Assembly (NCBI RefSeq): GCF_900129155.1
Contig: NZ_FQVF01000015.1
Location: forward strand, 62,001-126,000
Length of the DNA stretch: 64,000 bases
Source of the DNA: Marinomonas polaris DSM 16579
Lineage (GTDB): Bacteria; Pseudomonadota; Gammaproteobacteria; Pseudomonadales; Marinomonadaceae
Direction: 5' to 3'
The stretch's first letter is position 1. Each line of letters starts with the position of its first letter. Positions 54,862 to 63,740 of the stretch are shown piece by piece. The notes under the pieces were generated by a model, which was given only the letters and a program-made list of their open reading frames with translations, did no database searches and was not told the DNA's origin. The position numbers and the translations under genes are program-made.

Positions 54862-56370
54862 ATGGAATCTTTCACTCACATATATGATGCATTCTTCATT
54901 GTATTTACTATTCCAGTAATGATTTCAATGATAATTGGTACGGCTGTGGGGATCGCAATTGGTGCCTTGCCAGGGCTAAGTGCTACGATGGGAATTGCAG
55001 TTCTTATACCTTTGACATTTACCATGGAGCCACTTGTCGCACTAGGTATGATTGCAGGCATTTATAATGGAGCAATGTACGGCGGTTCGATTCCGGCTAT
55101 TCTATTAAGAATTCCTGGGACGCCTGCAGGTATTGCAACAGTTTTTGATGGATATCCCATGGCACAACAAGGAAAAGCAAAGCTGGCATTGCGGATCTCA
55201 TTGACCTCCTCCTCTATTGGTAGTGCTGTTAGTGCTCTTGCATTACTATTATTGGCACCACCACTAGCAAAAGTTGCTCTTCAATTTAGTCCTGCAAATT
55301 ATTTCTGGCTGTCTGCATTCGGTCTAACTTCAATTGCTGTGCTTTTATCTAAGAACCCAATTAAAGGTTTAATTGCGGCATGCTTAGGCCTATTAATTGG
55401 CATGGTAGGCATTGACACCATGACAGGTGCAGAGCGATTTTCCTTTGATTCATTGGACTTACTTAGCGGCATTAATATCATCGTTTTATTAACTGGTTTA
55501 TATGCTATCCCACCAGCAATTGAGTTGGCTTTCAGCTCAATGAAGAACATCAAACCTATCGCTCAGCAAAATGAAAAAGACGATGACTTTCGCTGGAGCA
55601 AACTCATTCCCGTATGGTTTAAATCATCCATTATTGGTGTTATCGCAGGGATTATACCAGCGGTTGGGGGGAATATTGCTGCATTACTTGCTTGGAACGA
55701 ACAGCGAAGATCCGACCCTGATAAAGATAAATATGGCAAAGGTGCACCTGAAGGGGTTGCTGCAGCAGAATGCGCTAATAATGCGGATACAGCAGCGACT
55801 TTAATTCCAGCCCTTACTTTGGGGATACCTGGCAGTGCGGTTGCCGCAGTTATTTTGGGAGCATTATTAGTACATGGTTTATTGCCTGGCCCTCAACTCT
55901 TTAGAGAGAATGCTGAAATAACCTATGGGTTCATGATTACTATGCTTGTTACATCGGGACTGATGTATATACTGGGACGTTTTGGTTCAAGAGCATTTAT
56001 TCATATACTAAAACTACCCGCTAGCTTATTAGCCCCAATGATAATTTCGTTGTCGGTTCTTGGTATCTACGCCTTACATAATAGCTTCTTTGAAGTTTGG
56101 TTGATGTTATGTTTCGGGGTGCTTGGATTAGTAATGGAACGTCTTGAAATACCAACAGCTCCTACCGTCTTAGCCGTTATTTTAGGCCCTATGGCCGAAG
56201 AGTCGTTAAGACGAAGCATATTAATGTCAGATGGCCAGTATGATGTATTGTTTGAAGGTGGAATCTCTTGGATTTTGATCGGGCTAATCGCAATGACGTC
56301 ACTAACGCCTGTAATTAAAAAGATGCTAGTACGGTTTAGAGGCTCGCGCGATGGAGCAACAATAAAGTAA
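54862..56370 (+). CDS. tctA: TctA large permease of a tripartite tricarboxylate transporter
   Basis: A 502-aa inner-membrane carrier, normal length. GIAIGALPGLSATMGIAVLIP and the second, related loop SSIIGVIAGIIPAVGGNIAA are the two inverted TctA signatures; ALTLGIPGSAVAAVILGALL is also typical. It moves the ligand delivered by TctC, driven by the sodium or proton gradient. Confidence 0.94.
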   Translation: MESFTHIYDAFFIVFTIPVMISMIIGTAVGIAIGALPGLSATMGIAVLIPLTFTMEPLVALGMIAGIYNGAMYGGSIPAILLRIPGTPAGIATVFDGYPMAQQGKAKLALRISLTSSSIGSAVSALALLLLAPPLAKVALQFSPANYFWLSAFGLTSIAVLLSKNPIKGLIAACLGLLIGMVGIDTMTGAERFSFDSLDLLSGINIIVLLTGLYAIPPAIELAFSSMKNIKPIAQQNEKDDDFRWSKLIPVWFKSSIIGVIAGIIPAVGGNIAALLAWNEQRRSDPDKDKYGKGAPEGVAAAECANNADTAATLIPALTLGIPGSAVAAVILGALLVHGLLPGPQLFRENAEITYGFMITMLVTSGLMYILGRFGSRAFIHILKLPASLLAPMIISLSVLGIYALHNSFFEVWLMLCFGVLGLVMERLEIPTAPTVLAVILGPMAEESLRRSILMSDGQYDVLFEGGISWILIGLIAMTSLTPVIKKMLVRFRGSRDGATIK

Positions 56371-56405
56371 CATAAGACTTAATTTGCTGTTTTTTTTGGA
56401 TATCT

Positions 56406-57044
56406 ATGAAAGTAAGTGAGTCTATATACATTGCTCTTCGTGATCGATTAATGTCTGGTTTTTATGAACCTGGAACGCGACTTGTTGAAGAAGCGCTAGC
56501 TTCTGAGTTAGATGCGAGTAGAACCCCAGTGCGTGCAGCTATTCAGAAATTGATTGCGGATGGTTTCCTTGAGCAGGCGCCTAAAAGGGGTGCTGTTGTT
56601 TCGATGGTAGGAAAATCTGAAATTGTAGATATCTACAACCTTCGAGTCGTTTTAGAAGGGCATGCGGTTTGCTTGGCATCTGAGAGAGTTAGTGAAAACT
56701 CATTGAATGCCATGAAAGAAACTGTAAACCGTATGGAACATGCTATTGATAACAAAAAAATCGGGTACCAAGAGGTACTTAAAGAAGCCAACCGTGATTT
56801 TCATTATTTGATTTATGAGTCCTCTTTAAACCCAATGATCCGGAGTTTTGGATCTCGTTTGCTTGAGTTTCCGCTGGTCATTGGTAGATATTATATTTAT
56901 ACGGATGAACAAGTCCGCAACAGTATCAAGGAGCACCGTCAAATTATTAAAGCTATCGAAACGGGTGATGCTCAGTGGGCAAAATCAAGTATAGAAAGCC
57001 ACCTTATGGGTGCGTTAAATAGTTTTAAGAGAAAGCCTACGTAA
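56406..57044 (+). CDS. GntR-family regulator (FCD domain) of the tct/RraA3 locus
   Basis: A 212-aa FadR-type regulator. Winged helix with VEEALASELDASRTPVRAAIQKLIADGFL, then an all-helical FCD domain with the metal-binding set Asp/His in NRDFHYL, His in KEHRQIIKAIE and His in ESHLMGAL. Such regulators bind carboxylates through the metal. Placed 35 bases after tctA in the same direction, it likely controls the tct operon and the divergent RraA3 unit. Confidence 0.88.
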   Translation: MKVSESIYIALRDRLMSGFYEPGTRLVEEALASELDASRTPVRAAIQKLIADGFLEQAPKRGAVVSMVGKSEIVDIYNLRVVLEGHAVCLASERVSENSLNAMKETVNRMEHAIDNKKIGYQEVLKEANRDFHYLIYESSLNPMIRSFGSRLLEFPLVIGRYYIYTDEQVRNSIKEHRQIIKAIETGDAQWAKSSIESHLMGALNSFKRKPT

Positions 57045-57094
57045 TATTTTGCATTGCCGCGAGATCGTGAAGAGTTGCTCATATTTAATACAAA

Positions 57095-57134
57095 AACAGC
57101 ATAGGAGCTTAACTGCTCCCATGCTGTTTTTTTA
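57095..57134. terminator. Bidirectional terminator
   Basis: Arms AACAGCATAGGAGC / GCTCCCATGCTGTT (one mismatch), A run before and T run after, between the GntR gene and azoR. Confidence 0.8.
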
Positions 57135-57144
57135 TAGTAGTAAA

Positions 57145-57804
57145 TCAGCCCAATTGGTTTACTAAAGCGACAATGTCTTGCTTTGCTTTTTCGGCCGATA
57201 AGGCATGACGATCATCAGCAAACTCTTGATATTCCGAACCGATTTCGTAAAACTTATCAACGCCCAAGTACTTAGCCAACTCTTTGATGTGCGGACCAAG
57301 ATGATTCATCTGTTCGCGTACACCACCAGCACCAAAACCAAACTCTCCAGATGAAGTTAATAAAACTAAGGTCTTTCCGGACAAGATAGGTTCAATCGGA
57401 AAATCCCCTCGCGCTAGGTCAAAGGTAAAGGTTTTATTCACTCTCAATATTTGATCAAACCACGCCTTTAATACCGCTGGCATGCCGTAGTTATACATAG
57501 GTGCGGTAATCACGATGACATCGGCATTAGACACTTCATCAAAATAAGTATCTGACTCAGCCAAGGCTAATTTCTGCGCCGTGCTTCTCTTTTGCTCTGG
57601 GGCGAACGCCGCCGCAATCCAACCCTGACAAATGAAGGTTGGTGGATTAAGACCGAGATCACGATAAACTACCTCGTCTTGATGATTTTTATTCAGCCAT
57701 GTGTCTATAAAACAACGCCCAAATGACTTCGAAATCGAATTATAGCTTTGTGTTGAGTTATCAGTATGACGAACGCTTGAGTCGATATGTAGAATGGTTT
57801 TCAT
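57145..57804 (-). CDS. azoR: FMN-dependent NADH-azoreductase
   Basis: A 219-aa flavodoxin-fold quinone/azo reductase. ILHIDSSVRHTDN (FMN phosphate loop), ITAPMYNYGMPAVLKAWFDQILR (flavin-facing loop and helix) and VLLTSSGEFG match AzoR. It reduces quinones and azo compounds two electrons at a time, helping against thiol and electrophile stress. Divergent from a LysR gene 115 bases away, which probably controls it. Confidence 0.93.
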   Translation of the reverse strand: MKTILHIDSSVRHTDNSTQSYNSISKSFGRCFIDTWLNKNHQDEVVYRDLGLNPPTFICQGWIAAAFAPEQKRSTAQKLALAESDTYFDEVSNADVIVITAPMYNYGMPAVLKAWFDQILRVNKTFTFDLARGDFPIEPILSGKTLVLLTSSGEFGFGAGGVREQMNHLGPHIKELAKYLGVDKFYEIGSEYQEFADDRHALSAEKAKQDIVALVNQLG

Positions 57805-57919
57805 ATTTTATGCCTCTTCCATTGATAGTTAGTAGGCATAGTGTGTTCGGCAATCGTTTTAGTGACAAATGGTCTTATTTTTTCTATAAAGTAGTTATTC
57901 TCATCCATAGAGTACCTTT

Positions 57920-58831
57920 ATGTTTCAGCAACTTCCCTCTTTAAATGCTATCAAAGCCTTTGAATCCGCTGCTCGATTAAACAGCTTTAAAGACGCCGCT
58001 AATGAACTGAATGTGACGCCGACGGCTATTTCTCATCAAATCCGAACACTTGAAGACAGCTTAAAAATAAGATTATTTGAACGAAAAACGCGAGCGGTGA
58101 CGTTAACAAAAGAAGGCGAATTACTGGCAGCGTCTGCCAACCAATCTCTGCAGGATTTACTCTCAACCATTAATCAATTGAAAGGCTCTCCTCGAACATT
58201 AACCATCAGCACGACCAACTCGTTTGCAGCCATGTGGTTAGTCCCAAACCTTGCTGGCTTTCAGCAACAGCATCCTGGCATCGATATTCAAATAAGAGCA
58301 GAAGAATCTCTTATAGATATGGAACATGATAGACGTGTCGATATGGCGATTCGTTACGGGGAGCCACCTAAACAACTTGAAACCAAGGCACTTATTCATC
58401 AACCTTTAATTCAAGAGTCAATTGGCTTCTTTGCGACACCAGACTATTGGAAAAAACACAGTAAAAACACGTCTGAGGCCGTATTCTTCTGCACTCAATG
58501 GAAGAACTCAAAGTTACCGAACTTAGGGATAGAAGAAACGATAAAAAGCATCGTTGAAGACACTCAACCTAATATTCGCTATTTCCATGACGAAAACCTA
58601 ACCGCTCAGGCGGCACTTTCTGGACAAGGCATTGCCATCATCAGCCACCTTGCTGTCGAAAACTCGATTAAAAATGGCTGGTTAACCCAAGGCACGGACA
58701 AAATGGCAACACCTATCACTGGTTTACATTACTACTTGGTTATACCCAAGCGGATACAAACCAACCAAGCTGCAATTCGTTTTAAAAAATGGTTGCAATC
58801 AACGTTGGCCAAAAATAAGCCCGTGAATTAG
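57920..58831 (+). CDS. LysR-family regulator (GcvA-like), divergent from azoR
   Basis: A 303-aa LysR-type regulator: PSLNAIKAFESAARLNSFKDAANELNVTPTAISHQIRTLEDSL, the GcvA-type opening, with ligand domain RTLTISTTNSFAAMWLVP. Probably controls azoR. Convergent with, and three bases from, the Gate-protein gene. Confidence 0.87.
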   Translation: MFQQLPSLNAIKAFESAARLNSFKDAANELNVTPTAISHQIRTLEDSLKIRLFERKTRAVTLTKEGELLAASANQSLQDLLSTINQLKGSPRTLTISTTNSFAAMWLVPNLAGFQQQHPGIDIQIRAEESLIDMEHDRRVDMAIRYGEPPKQLETKALIHQPLIQESIGFFATPDYWKKHSKNTSEAVFFCTQWKNSKLPNLGIEETIKSIVEDTQPNIRYFHDENLTAQAALSGQGIAIISHLAVENSIKNGWLTQGTDKMATPITGLHYYLVIPKRIQTNQAAIRFKKWLQSTLAKNKPVN

Positions 58832-58834
58832 CCC

Positions 58835-59812
58835 CTAATCACTTATCTTCTTATAAAAATATTTACGACAAGTGCTTTCATCCATTCGCTTGAGAACAAA
58901 GACTAAAACCCCAATCACTACCACTGCAAACACTATCCGTCCCCAGAAAATAGTCATAAAGTCCGCGCCAATTAACAGAATCAGCAGGGTATCTTCAATC
59001 AAGCTATGAAGCAGGTTGAGCAGCATCATGGCGACAAAAATATCCCGCGGAGAAATATGTCCTCGCTTTGCTTCATTAATAAGCAAACCGCCACCAAAGG
59101 AAACGCCTAGCGTGATACCAACAATCGTCAAATTGGTTGCTTCTCGGCTGATACCTAGTACAGATAAAATCGGCCTAAGCAATATTGCCATCAGCTTTTC
59201 GATGCCAAGTAATTTCAGCAAACGTAACAGAGTCATTAACGCAGCGATCACCACAAAAATCATCGCAAGACTTTGAAGTTGGCCAAGCGCCCACGCTATA
59301 TAGCTAGGATCACTGGTTGGTGTATGTTTCCAAACAGTCTGCGCAGTTGTATTTAATAGATCTCCGCTTTGGTAAATGTGGTGAAGTATCCACCCCATTA
59401 ATAAACCACCACCAAGACGAATCACCAATGTCGCAACAATACCTACTCCGGCTTTTTTAGCCACCGCCACTTCTACTGGCAATGAGTGTGCTAGCAGCAA
59501 TAACGTTCCTAAAATAGAGACTTGAGCGACGGTTAGATTGGCATCCATACTCATAAATACCACAAGCCCAGCGTACATATTGGTAACCAGTGTGGTTGCC
59601 CACACCAAGCCCATCTCACTAGGCAGACCGACAAACGACATGACTGGGCTCAACCATTGGCTTAATAGCTCGATGCCACCAAGCTCTTCAACAATCTTGA
59701 TGATAATAATCATGGGGATCATGATTTTATAAAGTGTCCATGTGACATTAAGAATTTCTTTCCACAGCCCATTCCATAAAAGCTCGTTCAAAAAAATCAT
59801 TTTCTTATACAT
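58835..59812 (-). CDS. Nucleoside-recognition (Gate) domain membrane protein
   Basis: A 325-aa inner-membrane protein with about eight helices. GLWKEILNVTWTLYKIMIPMIIII and the conserved ATTLVTNMYAGLVVF and GVSFGGGLLINEAKRG loops match the Gate/nucleoside-recognition family (as in spore maturation SpmA/B and YjiH). No substrate or reaction is established for this type. It is divergent from an Lrp/AsnC gene, so amino acid or purine export under Lrp-type control is possible, as inference. Confidence 0.85.
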   Translation of the reverse strand: MYKKMIFLNELLWNGLWKEILNVTWTLYKIMIPMIIIIKIVEELGGIELLSQWLSPVMSFVGLPSEMGLVWATTLVTNMYAGLVVFMSMDANLTVAQVSILGTLLLLAHSLPVEVAVAKKAGVGIVATLVIRLGGGLLMGWILHHIYQSGDLLNTTAQTVWKHTPTSDPSYIAWALGQLQSLAMIFVVIAALMTLLRLLKLLGIEKLMAILLRPILSVLGISREATNLTIVGITLGVSFGGGLLINEAKRGHISPRDIFVAMMLLNLLHSLIEDTLLILLIGADFMTIFWGRIVFAVVVIGVLVFVLKRMDESTCRKYFYKKISD

Positions 59813-59958
59813 CGTCTTGCTCCAATAAATAATGGCGCAAATTCTATGTACATCTAGAGAAATATGTCGTTTTATTTATCTAATAAAAACCACTATTATT
59901 TCTAAAATATAAATCATCAAGAAACTTTAAATCAAAAAATATCAATATTGAGAAATAT

Positions 59959-60423
59959 ATGGAATTAGACAAAATAGACCGAAAGATCCTAGCCATCTTG
60001 CAACGCAATAATCGTATCGCAAACGTGGAACTGGCCGAAGAGGTAGGCTTATCTCCACCAGCCTGCCACAAAAGAGTAAAACGACTAAGAGATGACAACA
60101 TCATTGTGGGTGATGTTTCTATTGTGAACCCAGAATTGAGCGGGAATAAGCTGACTTTGCTGGTGTCGGTAGAAATGGAGCGGGACCGAAAAGATGTGTA
60201 TGACGCTTTTAAACGCGTCGTTAGCAAAGCCCCTGAAGTGAGACACTGCTACCAGATCACAGGTAGCTACGATTTTATGATGGTCGTCACCGTGCCAGAT
60301 ATCCAAGCTTACGAAAGCTTTGTCGATCGAGTACTGCACACTGAAGCCAACATCCGAAAATTCCAGACCTCGGTATCACTTCGAACGGTAAAGTCCTCAA
60401 CTGAGATCCATTTGAACAAATAG
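59959..60423 (+). CDS. Lrp/AsnC-family regulator
   Basis: A 154-aa regulator: helix-turn-helix LDKIDRKILAILQRNNRIANVELAEEVGLSPPACHKRVKRL, then a RAM ligand domain (KAPEVRHCYQITGSYDFMMVV). The family senses amino acids as dimers/octamers. Divergent from the Gate-protein gene. Its last 27 bases overlap the end of the convergent ycaQ-type gene. Confidence 0.91.
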   Translation: MELDKIDRKILAILQRNNRIANVELAEEVGLSPPACHKRVKRLRDDNIIVGDVSIVNPELSGNKLTLLVSVEMERDRKDVYDAFKRVVSKAPEVRHCYQITGSYDFMMVVTVPDIQAYESFVDRVLHTEANIRKFQTSVSLRTVKSSTEIHLNK

Positions 60424-61632
60424 GTTACGTAGAGGCTGAGCAAAATGCTTAGGCTCAACGGATGTCAGCGTCACAGAATCACATTGTTGGAATTGACTGA
60501 ATATTTTGATGGCTTCGACAAAGGCGCTAACAATCATGTCATCATCAAAACTCTGTGTTTCCTTCTTTTTTTCCAGGTACAGAGATTTGATTTCTAGGCG
60601 GTGTTCTTTACGATGAGCTTTGCAATCCATGCGACCGATAAATTCTCCTCGAAACAGTAGCGGCAGACAGAAGTAACCATATTTGCGTTTGGGCTCTGGT
60701 ACATAACATTCAATCTGATAATCATACTGAAACAGACTTTTAAGTCGATCACGCTGAATAACACTGTTATCAAAGGGCGAGAGTATCAACATGCAATTAT
60801 TCAAGCGAGGCAAGCGACGTTCTAGCGCGTCCGGTTCCATTACAAACACATCGCCATTAGGGATTTTTACTTGTTCTAACAAGCCTTGTTCCAAGCGCTC
60901 ATCCACTATGTTTCTCACAGCGTTGCGAAGCCCTGTATTACGGCGTAAATAGGTCAGCCCCTTTAGGGAAGCAAGACCATGACAACGTAATTGCTGATCG
61001 ACCAAATGGCTCGCAAACTCGTCTAAACTAGGTGTTGTAGAATCCACGTGAGAGGGCAAAACTCGCTCGGTTAAATCGTAGGTTTTCTGAAAGCCTTCAC
61101 GATTACAAACCATGAGATCCCCTTGCATATAGAGTTGCTCAAGAGCTTTCTTCGCAGGCTTCCAATCCCACCAACCTGCTCCACTATTACTGGATTTGGT
61201 TTCGATATCTCGAGAACGTAATGGTCCGTCAGAAGTAACACGAGCTAACAACTCTGCCATCAACTTTTCATCTGGATCTTTGTACCAATGGGTTTGACCG
61301 CTTTTAATCGCATTCTTATAAGGCAAGGAAAAACGAAAATCGCCTATAGGTAAAAACGCCGCCGCGTGTGACCAATACTCAAACACATCCCTATCCAGCA
61401 ACAGTTGATTGGTCATTGCTGGCACGAACTTGGGCACTCTTGAATACAGTACATGGTGATGAGCCCGCTCCACCACAGAAATAGTATCGATCTGAACGTA
61501 ACCTAAATGACTCACTACTTTACGCGCGCCAGCCAAGCCACTACCAAACGAACTAGCCTGCAGCAAACCTTGAGATGCCAAAGCCAAACGACGCAAGCGA
61601 GAGAGGTCTTTATTAGATTTGAGTTCAATCAT
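60397..61632 (-). CDS. YcaQ-type winged-helix DNA glycosylase
   Basis: A 411-aa protein of the HTH_42 family (YcaQ/AlkZ), glycosylases that unhook DNA interstrand crosslinks and remove N7-alkylpurines. The catalytic motif is Q47-I-D49 (LGYVQIDTISVV), the Q-x-D form of E. coli YcaQ rather than the Q-x-Q form of AlkZ. ERAHHHVLYSRVP and WSHAAAFLPIGDFRFSLPY also fit. Length matches E. coli YcaQ. Acts on nuclear DNA in the cytosol; stands next to lrp-type and asparaginase genes without functional link. Confidence 0.9.
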   Translation of the reverse strand: MIELKSNKDLSRLRRLALASQGLLQASSFGSGLAGARKVVSHLGYVQIDTISVVERAHHHVLYSRVPKFVPAMTNQLLLDRDVFEYWSHAAAFLPIGDFRFSLPYKNAIKSGQTHWYKDPDEKLMAELLARVTSDGPLRSRDIETKSSNSGAGWWDWKPAKKALEQLYMQGDLMVCNREGFQKTYDLTERVLPSHVDSTTPSLDEFASHLVDQQLRCHGLASLKGLTYLRRNTGLRNAVRNIVDERLEQGLLEQVKIPNGDVFVMEPDALERRLPRLNNCMLILSPFDNSVIQRDRLKSLFQYDYQIECYVPEPKRKYGYFCLPLLFRGEFIGRMDCKAHRKEHRLEIKSLYLEKKKETQSFDDDMIVSAFVEAIKIFSQFQQCDSVTLTSVEPKHFAQPLRNLFVQMDLS

Positions 61633-61657
61633 AATGATGCCAAGCCTTATTCAATTA

Positions 61658-62656
61658 TTAAATTCGGCAAACAATCGCGCCTGTTGTACGCTTTTCCCAA
61701 TTCTTCAAAGTAACGGAACGATATTTCTGCATGATGCCATCCGCAACGAATGATGTAATGCCAACATGATCCAATAAGGTAGTCATGACAGACTCAGCCG
61801 CTCGAACCGCGCCATCTTCGCACTTTAACGCAATAGCGAGTTTTAGCTCAGGAATAGCGGCGATATAAACACCTTCAGCCCCTACTTTAAGGAATACGCG
61901 CTTCTGCAATATCGTCATCATATCGGTACAATAACGATCGGTTCCCGCCACCATAAAAGGATGTTTCACCACAGCATCATATAAGGTTTTACAGGCTTTC
62001 TGACGCTCTACTGATAAGCTCTCAGGACTCGCAAACTTAGCAAAAGCCAATGCAAGATTGGTCAGTGGCATCGCCCATGTTGGCGCAGAGCAACCATCTG
62101 GCGACCAAGGTGCTGTGCTGTAATCGTACTCGCACATCTCTGCCATGGTATCGGCAATTTTCTGTTGTACTGGGTGATCAATACCTATGTAACCCTGTGA
62201 TGGAACACCGAGCAATTTGGCTAGTCCCAACATACCAGCATGTTTACCAGAGCAATTATTATGCAATTGATTCGGCTTTTTTCCTTCGCCTGCTAGCGCA
62301 TAACTTGCCTCAGCGCGGGATGGCCAATGACAGCCACATTCAAAGTCGGACTCAGACGAGGCAAGCTTATCTAACATGCTTTGTACTGTCGCCACATGCT
62401 CTGGCTCGCCACTATGAGACGCACAGCAGATAGCAATTTCCTCCTCACTAAAAGCAAAGAGTTCAGCACCGCCCATCTCGATAAAAGCCAATACTTGCAT
62501 GGCTTTTATCGCGCTGCGAGGATAAACCAACATATCTACATCGCCCCAAGATTCAACCACTTCGCCAGTACTTGAGACAATAACCGCCTTAATACTATGC
62601 TCGCTTTCAACAATACCGCCGCGTGTCACTTGCACGGAAAGAGGAGCATGCTGCAT
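61658..62656 (-). CDS. Asparaginase (PF06089 type)
   Basis: A 332-aa protein of the thermolabile plant/rhizobial-like asparaginase II family: VTRGGIVESEHSIKAVIVSS, YPRSAIKAMQVL, CCASHSGEPEHV, HNNCSGKHAGMLGLAKLLG and SPDGCSAPTWAMPL. This family hydrolyses L-asparagine to aspartate and ammonia (Rhizobium ReAV type). The C-terminal CEDGAVRAAESVM is also conserved. Cytosolic, no signal peptide. It lies just upstream of ycaQ with 25 bases between. Confidence 0.89.
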   Translation of the reverse strand: MQHAPLSVQVTRGGIVESEHSIKAVIVSSTGEVVESWGDVDMLVYPRSAIKAMQVLAFIEMGGAELFAFSEEEIAICCASHSGEPEHVATVQSMLDKLASSESDFECGCHWPSRAEASYALAGEGKKPNQLHNNCSGKHAGMLGLAKLLGVPSQGYIGIDHPVQQKIADTMAEMCEYDYSTAPWSPDGCSAPTWAMPLTNLALAFAKFASPESLSVERQKACKTLYDAVVKHPFMVAGTDRYCTDMMTILQKRVFLKVGAEGVYIAAIPELKLAIALKCEDGAVRAAESVMTTLLDHVGITSFVADGIMQKYRSVTLKNWEKRTTGAIVCRI

Positions 62657-62746
62657 ATGATTTTTCCTTTATCTAAAAATGGAATAATTGAAACAGATTA
62701 AGTTGAACATGGGGATATAACAACGCGTCAGAAAAAGCCTTTTTTA

Positions 62747-63067
62747 TCACTCCGGTGCTACAGAGGTTTGCAGGTAATCATCACAGACTTCCAGTTCGTA
62801 AATCGTTTTTGATTGAACTAAGCAACGGCGCATTTCATTACGTGCACGCTGGTAACCCTCATCAGTAAGATCGGTGATCTTTTCCCATTGCTCTCGACTT
62901 GGCCATTGGGCATAACCTACCAAAATATTAGGTTTATCTGACGTATGAAGTCTTGAGCCAAAGCTACCACAATTTTTATAAATCGCTTTTGTAACTTCAA
63001 GCCATGCATTACGAAAAGACGCTTCCGTGCCTTCTTTGATTTCAAATTCATAAACAGCGATAAACAT
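62747..63067 (-). CDS. Antibiotic biosynthesis monooxygenase (ABM) domain protein
   Basis: A 106-aa ferredoxin-like fold protein: FIAVYEFEIKEGTEASFRNAW, SRLHTSDKPNILVGYAQWPSREQWEKI. Members act as small monooxygenases or heme-degrading relatives; many are of unknown role. AAGGAG precedes the ATG. No clear link with the neighbours. Confidence 0.78.
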   Translation of the reverse strand: MFIAVYEFEIKEGTEASFRNAWLEVTKAIYKNCGSFGSRLHTSDKPNILVGYAQWPSREQWEKITDLTDEGYQRARNEMRRCLVQSKTIYELEVCDDYLQTSVAPE

Positions 63068-63187
63068 CCTTTTCTCCTTGGGTTAATGATATTTTTATAA
63101 TTTTACTTTTACCAAACACCAGTCTAAAAAACCTGCGCTCGTAACTAATAATACATTCTGTCTTAGTAAGTGAACGCAAAAAGATTA

Positions 63188-63634
63188 TCAAACCAAAGCT
63201 TTCAATCGACTAGAAATTGGATGCTCGTCTTTAAGTTGCAACAAGTCCCATAAATTACCGTATAAGTCTTCAAATACGGCGACTGTGCCGTATTCCTGCT
63301 CAGCAGGTGGTCGAACAAAATGAATACCTTCTGCGACCATGCGTTCATAGTCTCGCCAGAAGTCGTCGGTGTTTAAAAATAGAAAAACACGACCGCCCGC
63401 TTGGTTGCCAATGAAGTCCATTTGTTCCGGTTTGGACGCTTTCGCTAGTAATAAGGTCACGCCCTTTGAACCTAGCGGAGACACGACGACCCAACGCTTG
63501 TCTTGCTCTGGCTGATAGGTATCTTCGATCAATTCAAATTTGAGTTTATTAACATAAAAATCAATGGCTTCATCGTAGTCTCTAACGACCAAACCGATAT
63601 GCACTATGTCTTGCTTCATAGGTTTAAAACTCAT
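63188..63634 (-). CDS. VOC (glyoxalase/bleomycin resistance) family protein
   Basis: A 148-aa two-module VOC protein: VHIGLVVRDYDEAIDFYVNKLKFELIED then RVFLFLNTDDFWRDYERMV and VFEDLYGNLWDLLQL. Metal ligand positions (His in the first strand and Glu/Asp near the end) are present, so it may be an active dioxygenase, lyase or a binding protein. An ATG at 63619 is an alternative start. Substrate unknown. Confidence 0.8.
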   Translation of the reverse strand: MSFKPMKQDIVHIGLVVRDYDEAIDFYVNKLKFELIEDTYQPEQDKRWVVVSPLGSKGVTLLLAKASKPEQMDFIGNQAGGRVFLFLNTDDFWRDYERMVAEGIHFVRPPAEQEYGTVAVFEDLYGNLWDLLQLKDEHPISSRLKALV

Positions 63635-63740
63635 TTAACAATGGGAATGACAAACACTATAACGCCAATGAAATCGCATCGAAAACGAAATTTAGTATTT
63701 AAAAAATTAGACGACCTAGGAGAGCAAAAAAATAACAACG

